Shown piece by piece: positions 10,175 through 22,600 of a stretch of DNA of 64,000 bases. The DNA lies in NCBI GenBank assembly GCA_033980235.1, contig CM067072.1, forward strand, positions 18,045,047-18,109,046. The letters are read 5' to 3'. The notes under the pieces are model-generated. The model searched no databases. It worked only from the letters and a program-made list of their open reading frames with translations, and was not told the DNA's origin. The position numbers were made by a program, and so were the translations under genes. Origin of the DNA: Diadema setosum. Its lineage: Eukaryota > Echinodermata > Echinoidea > Diadematoida > Diadematidae. Numbering within the stretch: position 1 is the stretch's first letter; each line of letters starts with the position of its first letter.

Positions 10175-10845
10175 TTGATGGTATGCTAATTAGCTCATTA
10201 TGCTAATTACCTTCTTTAAAACGACTGCAGTACTTAAAGAAATACAACTGGTTTAATAAAAAAAAAAGAAAACCTATATAAAAATCTTGTATTGTCCCTG
10301 TTATTCAGTGTTCTGGCATTATGCTTAGCAACATAATACATTGTATGCTAATTAGCTGTTTTAACTGATTATGCTAATTAGGCTATAAAGGTAAAGGTAT
10401 AAAGGTAAATCTTAAACACGAATAAACAAAATACCATAATAAACAACTTTCACATCCATATACATGATGTATATTGCCATCTACTGAACAATTTTGCATA
10501 TGCTAATTAGCTAATTATGCTAATTATATGCTTTTTAAGACACATGCATACGTGTAAACGGGTGTCATAAATGGATTCCTCGGCATGGAAAACCCCAGAA
10601 ATGTCAAGTGACTTGTGTTTTCATAATTCCTGGATCAAAATAAGCAATAAATTACATATTTTATTTATGATAATTAGCTTATTATGCTAATTAGGCGAAT
10701 AAAAAAAGTTGCCCAAGGTTGCCAAGGTGGCAACCAAGCTGAATTTACTTCAATACACTCCTAGAACACGAATCAACAAAAAAACCTTGTACTTCAAAAC
10801 TTTTCCAGGTCATGTACATGGTATATGGGACCGTCTACTCGACTA
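10175..10845 (-). repeat. Right terminal inverted repeat of the Academ-like element
   Basis: This is the inverted partner of 2050-2735. It holds the GGTTGCC...GGCAACC palindrome at 10717-10735, AATTAGCTTATTATGCTAATT-type words near 10500, 10672 and 10365, and the CTTAAACACGAATAAAC word (reverse of the module start). A third module, CATCTTAAACACGAAAAAG with a GTTGCCAAGATGACATC partner, lies inward at about 10075-10140 and has no counterpart I could find on the left. Confidence 0.72.
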
Positions 10846-10848
10846 ATT

Positions 10849-13800
10849 GGTTAATCATAGAAAAGGCTTGAAGGATGATTTCTTTATGTGAATGTGGTAT
10901 TTTGCAAACGCATGACGTACATGTATCATGTTGATGGGTAAGATGTTGTGTATGGATACTTATACATTTATATGTTTTCAAAAAAAAAGAACAACTGTCA
11001 AAATGGTGTTGTTGTTGGGTTTTTTTTTTCATGGTTCGGAAGTAATGACAAATATCACTGAATTTGTAACCAGACTAATCTGTTTGCCGGGTTTTTTTTA
11101 TCGTCTCTTTGGTGGATTTTTTTTTTTTTTTTTTGCGTAACATGAGACGAATCATTCATCATTAAAAAGCCTGGAAGGGTAACTTTGGGCAAAAATGATT
11201 TGCCGTCAGCAAACTGATGAGGCTTCATGCCACAAATGATTCGTTTCCCTCCTTTTAGTAATGGCTATGATTAATGACATCGAAAAGGGCATCCCCTTGT
11301 GCAGCATTTTCGGCTCAAATCTAACTTTTCATATGAAAAAAAAAGTGAAACAGTATTGACACGGACCATTATTTCTAAATCATATCTTTTTCCTTCAGCT
11401 TTTATCCACAGACATCTTCAAATTTATTCCATAGATTTCGAGTCGCCATAAAGTGGTTTTGCTCCCACCCTCCACAACAATATGTTTGGTGTAGCATATA
11501 CATACACATATTTGATAATTACATTGTACATTCTAATATACATGAGCATTTATTTCTCACATTAAATCCACACAAATCAAGCAAAACAAGACAAAACAAG
11601 ATGAATTACGTTCATTTTGTTGACGTTGTAACCAATTCTACCCATTTTTTTTATTTTTTGTTTTACATTCATATTATACTTTTCCAAGAATACCAGATTA
11701 TCAGAAATCTCCAAACTGCAAACCACTAAAGCTATAGACTTGTCCGTATGACTTATTTACCTTGTCTCAACACTGTGTCATGGGATATGGTTCATCTTGT
11801 CCTCCTAAATTAGTATTTGAGAAGTATTTGATATATCCTTGAGTATTATTGTCATTTTTTGTCTAGTTTAGTTCAAGTTGTATCCACGCTCCCTATATCT
11901 AATTCTATATCTACTGATCTATATACACGATTTGCATCATGACCCCTACTCTTAACAAGTAACTTTTAAAGAGATTCCATAATACTCTTGTATCTTCATT
12001 TAGATTAAACCTTTTTTTTTGTAAATTTGCTGTTATGTTTTATATTTAATTATGTTTGATTGAACATCAAAGTTTTATATTATATTATATTTTATTGTGT
12101 TACATTTTATGTATTCTTCACTGAGTAATCAAAATAGATTAAAATATTGAACATGAAAAAAAAAACGTGTTGTATGCATTCGGTGAAAATAAAAAGGAAA
12201 CGTTATGGGGGTGGGGGACGTGTAGGCAACTACCCGTGCTGCCCACATGCCCCAATACTATGACCCGCAGCTATCATGCGACAAACCTTGAGAACGTTCG
12301 GAAATCGTATATCCCAATCTCCTCCTTCTCATCTCCATCTCTCCCTCTCTCTCTCTCTCTCGCAATACCTTCTCCATGCTCTTTTGACCAAACAAGTTAA
12401 GAGCTGAATAAGATCAAAAAAGATAATTTGTTTAAGTCACGGATCTCGCTTTGTTTTGAAACAAGATATCTCCTAAAAAGTGACGTCATACCGCTAATAT
12501 CTTGCTCTTGTTGAGGATGGTGGTTGGGAAACCACTTTAGACTTTTCTCTCCGATGTAAACATTGGCAATCAGGTGCATCACCTGATTAGCCATGCGCTT
12601 CCCTTCGAGAAAAAGGAGAATTGATCAAATGAAATATCTTCCTATACTTGAACTTGGTGTATATTCAAGGTATTGCCACTTCATCGATTTGTTTGTGGCA
12701 ACTAATCTCATAACGTATAGATTTATCCTTTTCGGCAATGAATTTTATTTAGGAAACCTGATCTTATTTCGAAGTAGAACTGAGTTAGTTAGCAGCGAAA
12801 AGGGTTAGTGTTTGTTCGAGCCTGAACATGAGAGTAGATTTCAAAGCAATAGAATTCATTGCGCTTCCCTCACCTAGATTTCTCAAAATCACAACAGCAA
12901 TGTAGAATAGGTATGAAAACTCTTTAAATCGACCAAATATGTACACAACAGTTTGCAATATTAAATTATGAAACCATTCTTCTCTTCCACTTTGTTTGGT
13001 TAGGTGGGTTTATCATTTTATTTGTGCATTTTTCAAACACAAAGATATTTGCACATAGATATCTAAATAACATGACGTATATAGCATACATAACTGTAAA
13101 CAAGGTACAATAAATGATAGGATTTAATCTAAAGAAATAATAAACAATGCACATATAGTATCAATAACACTTTCATGTAATCTTGTCCATGTAATCCTGT
13201 CATGGAAATAATAATTGAAAAATACAGGACGCCGCCATCATATAAGCAGTCACTTGATTTCTATGGCGGTCTCGAGCAAGACAATGTTTGGGCTTTGAGT
13301 AGATAACGGAAAAAAAAAAGAAAGCAAGTGAAAAGAGAAGAAAGGCAAATGTGATATTATGGAGAGCGTAACGGTAGTAGTCAGAGTGCATTTTGATATC
13401 ATGTGTATAACCTATCGCAACACGTGTATCATCTTTGTGTCCGTCAGTGATGGGTAATAGTCTAGGCCTATATGTCAGCATGTGCTTGCGTGTATTATGT
13501 ATGTGAATAAGAGTGATTGAAACCCACATATATGCGTACATTGAGTACATGCATAGATTTTAACAGAACACATTCCTTCCACTTGTTACTGTCATGATAT
13601 GTTGAAGGTATTATATGATAATATTAAAAAATGAAAATAATGTTGAATTCTCGTTATATTATATTAACATCGTTGTTGTACTGTGACATTAAAAAAGATC
13701 GGTGTAGTCTTCTTATTAACCAATGGCGGTTCTGAAACTTCAAGAACTCATAATTTTATTCTGTATAGTCTGATTTTTTTTAAACTTCTTTGGTGTGTTG

Positions 13801-14022
13801 TAGTAATAGTCATGCATTCACTATTAAAATCCACATAGATATTTGGGTTTCATACCCTTTAACCTTTGAGTGTGATCATGTATGTGTGCGTTTGTAGACA
13901 GACAGAAAGAGAGAGAAAAAAAAAAGAAAAGCGCAGGGGAGAATTTATGCGCTTTTAGTCATATTCACTGGATGACAAGTGTTTTACTCTGACTGTGAGC
14001 AGAATTGACATTAGTCCATTTC
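10849..14022. other. Unassigned noncoding sequence
   Basis: AT-rich DNA with homopolymer runs (T-runs near 11090-11135), a short (CT)n tract near 12340-12361 and an A-run near 12156. Short open frames here have no family resemblance or coding character that I can defend. Confidence 0.5.
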
Positions 14023-14026
14023 TTAA

Positions 14027-14488
14027 AGGGACTCTGTAGGCGGTTTTCATAATTTCACATCATGTAGTATATAAATCGATAGTGCATGTACAGATTTGAG
14101 GAATTTATCGTGGTCCTAGAGCAGATAAACCAATGCTCTGAAAACCCCAGAACATATTACATTGAACAAGGATGACGGCATAGGAGGCTCACAATGTCAT
14201 ATTCTAGTAATGTAGCAATGTAATTCCATTACTATACCACTTGCTTAACAGCTTTACTCGTGCAGAATTTCTGCATGCTTTCTTCTTTTGTTCTGCTTTC
14301 TTGAGCACCCAAACATTATCTTTTATGTGAAGCGGCATCATCCTCGTTCATTGTGATTTGTAATGAGTTTTGAAAACATTCTTATTCCTCATCCCAATCA
14401 CTATAAATTCTGAAACATTATACCCAATATGACCAATTTATAGATATTCAGATGCTTAAAAAGTCTTAAAATCATTCGGAGGGCTCCT
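14027..14488. mobile_element. TTAA-flanked MITE
   Basis: TTAA at 14023-14026 and 14489-14492 flank termini reading AGGGACTCTGTAGGCGG on the left and, reverse-complemented, AGGAGCCCTCCGAATG on the right. TTAA duplications with AGG-starting ends are seen in the piggyBac and Kolobok superfamilies. No coding sequence is present. The ends share only part of their bases, so the boundaries are plausible, not proven. Confidence 0.5.
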
Positions 14489-14492
14489 TTAA

Positions 14493-17400
14493 CCCAGTGT
14501 TGGCCATGTAATGACGGTTTGAATAACGGCTACCTACCCGACAGGACTTGACATGACTAATGTGTGTAATTACGCGCGCGTGTACGTGTTTGTCTGTTGT
14601 GCTTTCATCTCTCGTGCGATCTGTCATATTTTGTTGTACATGGTAAGTTGTAGGCCTAAATGAAATACAGCCTAATGATGAATGCCCTTACATATCACAA
14701 TATAGTGATAAGCCCCTGGATGGTGACTGTCTGTCGAGAAGAAAACAATTGATAATCAGCTTGTTTTCTTTCAAGGACTGATTTATTACATTTTGTCTGA
14801 CACGTTTTCAGAATATAACTTAAAAAAAAAATGTCCTGCATATGAAATACACGAATGTTAGGCCTAGAGATCCCGTGATGAAAAAGGGATAGGGTTTTAA
14901 GAAACAACTCGTGGCAGTTAATTACCTATGACACATGCCAATCTTCATCTCCTGTGACAACTGCACATAACAATCTTCCTTATTTGTGTTTGGTAATAAC
15001 AAAATCAATATGCTGATTGTCTAAGGGCGATAATTATTATGGGAACGAGATTATGGTGCTGGTGATGTAAGCAGCATCCACGTTCTCATTAATGCCTGTG
15101 CGCACAGTGATCAACCTTCCGTCAATATTTACAAACCAAATAAGGACCTCATCGGTCACACTTTTCTTTGTATTAGCACCCCCCCCCCGAATAAGATTAA
15201 AAAAAGGCACTGAGCCTTACCAGATCAATATGTCATCCCATACGTGACATGTTTAGCATCATGTATCCTTTTAACTCAAAGTCTGTTCTTCATGCAAATC
15301 TTATATTGTGTTAATCCAGTGTATATTGGCGGCTGTCGGTATATACATCGTCAGCGCAAACAGAACATGTCTTATCTGTTGGAAAAGAAAATTTACGACT
15401 TGCTGCATGGAAAACTACTGAAACTACAAAACACACATTCTCACAACAATGAAGCTCAAGCTATATTTCCGAGATTTGACATCGCTATCAAGAATCAAAC
15501 AATCGCAGCCTTCATAATATAAGTGATGACACTTGTTTTATCCGTCATGCAAAGACCTGCACAAGTCTCTGATTGGCACGCAAGAAGAGAAGACAACTTG
15601 ATATCTAAGGAATGAATGACTGCAAGTTGAAGATACCCTCAATATCGATTATAGGCCCTATCTGCGAACGCTAATGATGCAAGAACAGTAATTAGTTACT
15701 GACGTCTGAGTTTCTACTGTTTACACATCTCAATCACGTCACCTGAAAGAGAAAGATTCCATCTTGCCTTCCTGGGAGTCATGTTTGTTTGTTCATCAGA
15801 CGACAGGAAAATTCACACGCAAAGTCAAATACTTGAAGTGCATTTTGACATTGCATTTTTGACAGCCATATCACATAAGCATTGAATACGTGTTGCGCGT
15901 AAAAAAAAATAAAACAAAAGTCAATCAGATGTGAGTTTCCTTCACAACAGAACCTATGATGTTTACTTGGCTGTCACGGATGTACTCGACTGGCTTTACA
16001 GTACAGTTACATTACTACAGTACCAATGATAGTCAAATATTTTATTTTCTTTGTTAATCTTTCATTGGAATATGCCAATGGATGAGGTTTGTCGCATTTC
16101 AACTTAACAGGATTTTATTTTGGAGCAGGTATTATAGTTGAGTATATACATGTACGCGCTGTTGGAGTGTCAGACAAACGCTCTATCAGCGTCTGATCTG
16201 GGAAACTACGGAGTCAAAAATGGTAACAGTAATCTAAACAGAAGGTAGTGCTTCATGTACGGCACCAAGAATGGCTTTACAGGTGATAAGACTTTTCCCC
16301 TCACTGTGATTCATTTTTGCCAGCCAATGTATATCTTGCGACAGTCTTGTACCGCTATGATTTTAACATTACTAATCAGCCTTGCATAATCATGCATGTT
16401 GGGCCCATCATAATTTGACGATAAGACGATGAACTAATCTACCCGACATGTAATGAATGCATGAGTGACCGTCACCGAACTACCTAGTGTGACGTATTTC
16501 TGGAAGCTTAAGTGCGCCTCTAAACACTTGATCAATACAAGTCATGAAGGTTGTCGAATTATATAGTTATAGATCAAACAAGACTCCTAGGCTTCTCACA
16601 GAGGTGAAGGTTATACGACTCTGTTTTTAAACTTTGATATCAAATATTGCTTATCAGAGACAAAAAAAAATGCCCCTTCAGCTAGCTGCCCTACGTTCAC
16701 GCGGTTGTACAACAGGAGGCACGGATGCTCGCACGCCACTTGAGTCACTGCCTTTGCTCTACATTCTGTTATGATGTTTAACAGCCAAGCCTATAGTTGA
16801 ACGTCCCAAAGGGACACATGTCCGACTTTCCCAAGAAATCTGATCCATTAATTGCACGAAGAGGCGGATGTATAGAGTTGTGTTTCATTGGGGGAATCAG
16901 GCTTGCAATGGTACCTAAGAATGTTAATCGAATTATCAAAATCACCTTTGCCCACAGTAATCTCCACCAATCCGAAAGTGACTTATTACCTCATTTCTGT
17001 TTTCAAACTGTATGATTACAAAATATAAGAACAAAAAAATCATTACTTATAGTTCCTCCAACGACAAGATGAAAAATGATCTTTGTACGTCAAAAAAAAA
17101 AAAAAATCAGGCACCTTCCAAGGTAAGGAGCTCTAGCATTTTGAAGCTCTAAATCGTGCGATCCGGCGAATAAGAAATATCACATTTTGGCTTATTCTGA
17201 CTATTCAAAAAAAAGAAAGAAAGAAAGAAACTTTCTCAAAGTGTGAATTTTTGGTATTTGGAAATCCATGTCTGTCTGTGTGTATGTGTGTATGAAGTGT
17301 GACCCAAAAAAAAAAGTCAGACGTGTGAGTAACACACCTTAAATGGTGTGAGCCTCATGTCCAATGCGTGAGACTTTGTAGTTTTGTAGAGTTAGGAGAC

Positions 17401-19109
17401 TGGGTGAGTAGAATGAAAGAAGGAAAGAAGAAAGTGAACTTTGATGCATGAAAAAAGTAAGAATGAATAATAACTAGAGTGCAGCCTACACACGACCAGA
17501 ATGTCACTGTCAGGACGCCGATGATGAGACTACCACAGGCATATAGTATCGACATGAATACCGTATGTCCCAAAAAAAATTACAACGGGACCCTCCGCAA
17601 TGATATCTTTAATAATATTGAATCAATCTAAATACAAATTCAGGGTATGAAACTATAACTCATTGCCCTCATCTTACAGAAAACCCCAATCGATTTGCTT
17701 CAGTGGTCAAAGAGAAATGAGGAGTTTTGGAGAGGATGTCAGGAATCTCTTCCCTCCAAGTTTTGTCTATTGTTTTCACACACAAGATCATCGAAATGCT
17801 AAACTTGGAAGAATCACACTCATGACATGCTTTACAACAATCCACATTTCTCTGTGACTGCTTAACCAAATCGAATGGGGCTTTCTGCAAAATAGAGCTA
17901 AAATGTTATATTCTAAGACCCTGAAGTAGCATTTAGACAATTTAACCATATTGGGTGTTATCACTGCAAAAATCTGATTGTAATTTTTTGTGGGACATAC
18001 TCTATATGCCATAGGGGAGTTTCTATTACAAAGTTTATTGGGACGACCGTCTTTCATGTCTTACACTTAACGATATCCTGAGTACGCTGTAATTAAAAAT
18101 AGCAATTATATATCAAGGAGATCATACAAGCGTTAACTGTTAGATTGCTTCCTCATTTTTGTAAAGAATGTTATTTCTGCATGTATTTACCTGATATGTT
18201 ATAAGAAAACATTGACATTGATTTAATCAACAGCGGAAAATGGCTATGACGTAAGAAGTTACATGAATGATAATAACTAATGAAGTTAAAACAAAAATAA
18301 ATGAATAAACTCGGCATGGGCTTTCAATGGAGGAATATCATATCTGTACATAATAACACCTGGAAAATGCAGATGGCTGCCATGAAAAGCATAGCTTGGA
18401 GACATGATCGGCCTTTGTCTTGATAGTGACGTCCAAGAAGGCTGTATGAATCATAAATGCTGCTTGAGGTCGGAAAGTGTAGTCAAGTAAATGTGATGTG
18501 GTGATATTTCGTGCACGTGTTAATGAGGACACCCTCGGGTATACACAGTACAATCATAGTTAATATGATATTGATAACAACACAAATAAAAATCACAGAT
18601 AGTAAGTATACATGACCAGTATAAAACATCCTTTTGATGCAACAAAGCATCAATTTGACCACCCCCCCCCCCCAAAAAAAAAGGGGGGGGGAATTGAGTG
18701 CAAATTCGACGGGCTTATCTCTGAAGGAAAATAAGGAGTATTCACTCTGGTGCATTTTTTTTTAACAGTGCTGCAGTTCATCATAATGTTGTAATAACAA
18801 AAATTCTTAAAGATTGTTTTTATCACGTCCATCAGTTGCCGAAGAAAGCCAGAGTCGTTCATGGTATTAAAGTTACTGTGTATAGTACATGTTCATTCCA
18901 TGTCAAATGGGAGTATAACACGGCTACTCTTAAAAATTTTTTGGTTGTTTTTGAGTTATGAATGCATTATAAAAAAAAAAGATATTTTGTGGAAGAGTAG
19001 AGTAGAATTGAAGAGTGTGAACATCTACGAAGCATGATATTATCAACATTAATATTATTATTATTATTAATATTAATGCATATAAATCCGTTAAATACCA
19101 CTCCTGATG
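14493..19109. other. Unassigned noncoding sequence
   Basis: A C-run lies at about 15178-15188, an A-run with (GAAA)n near 17205-17230, and a C-A-G homopolymer block at about 18661-18692. Open frames are short and lack recognisable motifs. Nothing here can be assigned. Confidence 0.5.
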
Positions 19110-19529
19110 TACATAAGCCCCTCAAAAAAGTTTGGAAATCTGACTTGAGTTGTAAATTTCTCCATTTTGTAAGCACTATACAATACAATATGCGTGATAT
19201 CAATGGAAAGATTATCAAATTCTCTTTAAAATGATATCCTACTCATTATAATTATACTATCAAGTAAAGGGCTGTACTCAAAAGTGTCTGATAAGGTCTG
19301 CATTGAAAAGTTGCAAAATTAACAAGAACGGTCCTTATGAATGAGAATGATCGTGAAGAGTAAATGGAGAACATGTTCTTTTGTGTCTTATGTCTTTTGT
19401 TCTCAACTGGTCAGCAATGAAGGCAAATTTCAATAGACATCTTAACTTCACAGTTTTCAGTGGTGCCATGCCAGGCAATTTTGATAGCTCATCAAGTTTT
19501 ATGGCTGTACATCGTGCCACGCGTAAGCA

Positions 19530-19883
19530 ATGTTCAAAAAGCCAATAGGGCAAATTGAAGCTGAGATTCTTCAAAAAGCTGACAGCGCAAGTCCACATAG
19601 AGCGAGACTTGTACATAAATTTCTCGAGAGAGAGGGCATCACTAGAATGGACTGGCCTGCATGCAGCCCCGACTTCAACCCCATAGAACATCTTTGGGAT
19701 CAACTTGGCCGAGCTGTGGGGAAGAGGGTCACAAATGCAACGACATTATTGTCAGGACTCCGTCAGATACTGGTTGACGAGTGGAACGCCATTCCTCAGC
19801 AGCGAATCACGAAGCTAATCAACAGCATGAGGACACGGTGCCAGGCGGTGGTGCATGCACTTGGGTCGTCCACCAGATACTGA
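19530..19883 (+). pseudogene. Tc1/mariner transposase C-terminal fragment (DD34E)
   Basis: This cuts and joins transposon ends in intact relatives. Seen: an Asp at residue 18 (ADSASPH, from the usual QDNASPH), WPACSPDFNPIEHLWD with Glu at residue 53, exactly 34 residues between the two (the Tc1 DD34E spacing), and the family tail RITKLINSMRTRCQAVV. It stops naturally after SSTRY. Everything upstream, including the paired-like DNA-binding domain and the first catalytic Asp, is missing or scrambled; the first ~15 residues are not family sequence. The gene is dead. Confidence 0.88.
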
Positions 19884-20086
19884 GCTCCGATCATGTTCAT
19901 TGACAAAATAAAGACAAAGTAAACATAAAATATAAGACAAAATAACGACAAAATAAAGACAAAATAAAGATGAAACTCCAATAAAATCAAGACCATGCCA
20001 TTTCACTTCTTTATGTCTTTGTGGTTAATGTGGCGAGGTTCTGTGAGATAAATGGTATGAGTCATGATCGTTTGTGTTTGTGTGTG

Positions 20087-20122
20087 AGTGTGTGTGTGTG
20101 CGTGTGTGTGTGTGTGTGTGTG
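20087..20122. repeat. (GT)n microsatellite
   Basis: GT dinucleotides with one GC interruption, about 36 bases. Confidence 0.9.
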
Positions 20123-20763
20123 TTTGTTTATTTATCTGTTTTATTGAACGCATACATGTGTCGCAGGTTTTGAACTAACCTGGCCCAGTTCGGGTTTTGA
20201 TTACTCAACAGGAGATTTTATAACAATCAAAAAATAAACAAACATAACACTCCAATTGCAGTTAAAGGAAAGGATTTATTTGACTTAGTCCAATGACGTT
20301 GACCAGGCCGGAATAATCGAAATAGGAACGGTAACAAAGGGGTGTTCACACAAATTGTGAAATAACCGGAAAAAGTGTATCTCTGTTTCTCGAGACGCAA
20401 CTCGAGGGAATGATGCAAAAGCTTCAATTCTTCAATACACATAAAGCATCTAAATGTGTATAATTTACTTAGAAATAATTACCTTTCATTGATTAACACT
20501 GGAACAAATTGTTTGTCAGGAAAATTCTGAATCTTATCTTAAACATCAACCATAATTATTTTGTAACACAATCTTTGGAAATTGGGAATATATAACTTAT
20601 GGAATTAAATTCTATATCAAATTGTGGAAAGATATAGGGTGGACTGGACTTGTGGTGCAAGGTCCTTCCCTCAGGCGATGGAGAGCGATGCCTTCAGCTG
20701 GTCCTCGTCAGTAGATGGGGTCCACTGCCAGCTGGGGATGGCCTTATACACTGGAAGGGGGCG

Positions 20764-20849
20764 TCTATGTACGGGGATATGGCAGTCGGCTGTATGAGAG
20801 CTGCGCCTACAAAACACGTCTCAACTGGCCGATGTCATTATAGCTCTCC
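20764..20849 (+). repeat. 85-bp direct repeat, copy 1
   Basis: It runs from TCTATGTACGGGGATATGG to TGTCATTATAGCTCTC and is nearly identical to 21942-22031 in the same orientation, about 1.18 kb apart. Confidence 0.85.
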
Positions 20850-21104
20850 TTATCCTATCATTTAAATAATCTTCACTATACAGCATTTCAAACAGCTAAT
20901 ACAGTACAAAATAGTTTCCTTTTAACTTGCTACAAGTAAAATGTTCCTAATTTCTCAAATACTGGGAGGAAAAGTGATTTGTTTCAAATAATATACAACA
21001 TAAACAGAGAGATGAGATGATCAGCCTGCTACCAAAGAAGAGAGAGGAGAGCAGAAAAAGAGGATATTCAACCTTGGACAGGTCGGAGTGCAATAGTGAC
21101 AGTA

Positions 21105-21109
<5 letters not shown>

Positions 21110-21148
<39 letters not shown>
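21110..21148. repeat. (GA)n microsatellite
   Basis: Uninterrupted GA dinucleotides of about 38 bases between the two 85-bp direct repeats. Confidence 0.92.
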
Positions 21149-21151
<3 letters not shown>

Positions 21152-21941
21152 GTGCGCAGTGGCTGACCACCGACTACGGAATATGCAACTTAAAAACGTA
21201 ATGCACTTAAATGGCAACGCTAAGTCATACATACTGTATACCATTACGTAAGGCTATTTAGTCACATTTGCAATCTGTACAAGAACCTATGTGGCGGATC
21301 CTAAGACAATCCGACTACGGTCTCCAGCATTTGTATATGAATTCTTAATATATAATCTAATGAAGTCATAACATGATGCACTGGGAAATGACTGTTCTCG
21401 TGCCATCAGGCTTGATAGTCTCATAATGACAATCAGATAGAAACTTTTTAAATCAATAAACTAAAGAGTTATAATGATGTTAACTATATCTATATGCAAT
21501 TAAACTAAAAGAGTCCGGTGAAAATATACATATGACATGTGAGCAATAATCATACCAACAAACAGGTCGTCGAATGTTAGCTTTATGCCCATACGGTACA
21601 CATCCTATCCATGGTAATGCTTCCATCTCATGAAGTATAACCCTAACTTTACTCCTACATTATTACTTTCAACAAGTATATTAACTATTTACAATGATCT
21701 CAAGGAATGAGATAAACAAGAGAGGAAAAGGAAAGCGAAAAAGGTGAAAGTGAGAATTGAGAATAGTATAAAGGAGATGGAGAGTGAAGAGAGAAATGGA
21801 GAGATAGAGACATATAGTAAGAGAGGGAGAGAGAGAACATATCGCAAGAAGCTTAGAAATTTAACCTGCAACTTAACAATTACAATATCATATACAGTCA
21901 TGGACGTCTTTATATGCAAAATAGAAAATCAATTCGGCTTA

Positions 21942-22031
21942 CCTATGTAGGGGGATATGGCAGTCGCCTGTATGAGAGCAGCGGCTATACAAAACACGTC
22001 TCAACTGGCCGATGTCATATTATAGCTCTCA
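21942..22031 (+). repeat. 85-bp direct repeat, copy 2
   Basis: Matches 20764-20849, sharing AAAACACGTCTCAACTGGCC and the flanking GATATGGCAGTCG words, with a few substitutions and two small indels. Confidence 0.85.
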
Positions 22032-22600
22032 CCGTGAACAAGCAAAAACTTTTCCCCACATAGGCAAACTGCAAAGACTCACTAAGGCCAAAGGTCTTAT
22101 AAAACAAGGGGCTCATTATTGTCCACTCATGACATTTGATTCCTGCCAAAGCAGGGGAGTGGGGCTATGGTCTGGTGTGTGTAGCACACATTTTCTACTG
22201 TGAAAGGAACTTAAAGGGAACCATGACCACTTGTGTGTTGTACATATTGAAGGAAATTTCTGTGTTTCTGACAGGTCCTAAGACATGTTTCACTCCATAA
22301 AAATGATGATGTTACAGTTAATGAACGCCAAAGAAACAATGGGAAATTCACTCATAACGAGGGAACTCCATTAGGGACGTCAAAAATTTGGCCATTTTGC
22401 AGGTTTTAAATTCTGACTTTACCTCATATTTGTAAGCACTGCACCTCCATGTATACGGTAATCATAACAAGGAAGGTATCATTTTAAAGAGAATTAAACA
22501 ATCTTTGTGTGGTACTAAGCACAAATAAATCATTTGTAAGAAAAATGAGAAATTATTGATCAAATTCAGATTTCCAAACTTCTTTTTAGAGGTTTATATA

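Larger units (their letters stand above)
2050..10845 (+). mobile_element. Academ-like DNA transposon with XPG/FEN1-type nuclease (full length, inactivated)
   Basis: This 8.8-kb unit starts TAGTCCAGTAGA and ends in the reverse complement of TAGTCGAGTAGA, with ATT directly outside both ends (2047-2049 and 10846-10848), a plausible 3-bp target duplication. Long imperfect inverted repeats (about 2050-2735 and 10175-10845) enclose one plus-strand coding region. Its domain order is zinc modules, DDE-type transposase, XPG/FEN1-like nuclease and CXC cysteine cluster. From memory, Academ elements have 3-4 bp duplications, a Cys8 zinc finger and, in one branch, an XPG nuclease; the match is good but unsearched. 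Later insertions or rearrangements lie downstream of the coding region (foldback 8338-9885, MITE 9562-9803). Coding breaks make it non-autonomous today. Alternatives are an unnamed related superfamily or, less likely, a KDZ element, because of the cysteine cluster. Confidence 0.72.
19112..22598. mobile_element. Decayed Tc1-like region bounded by inverted ends
   Basis: The left end, TA then CATAAGCCCCTCAAAAAAG followed by TTTGGAAATCTGA, matches the inverted right end around 22440-22600, which reads TATAAACCTCTAAAAAG then AAGTTTGGAAATCTGA. Similarity continues inward for about 150 bases and includes AATTCTCTTTAAAATGATA in both. A DD34E transposase remnant lies inside. At ~3.5 kb this is longer than a normal Tc1 (about 1.3-1.7 kb), so other sequence, including the direct-repeat block at 20764-22030, probably inserted. 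Two independent Tc1 ends facing each other is the alternative. Confidence 0.5.

Noticed and set aside
19335..19703. A 122-residue minus-strand frame
   Set aside because: It is the antisense of the Tc1 transposase remnant, where the DD34E motifs read correctly on the plus strand.
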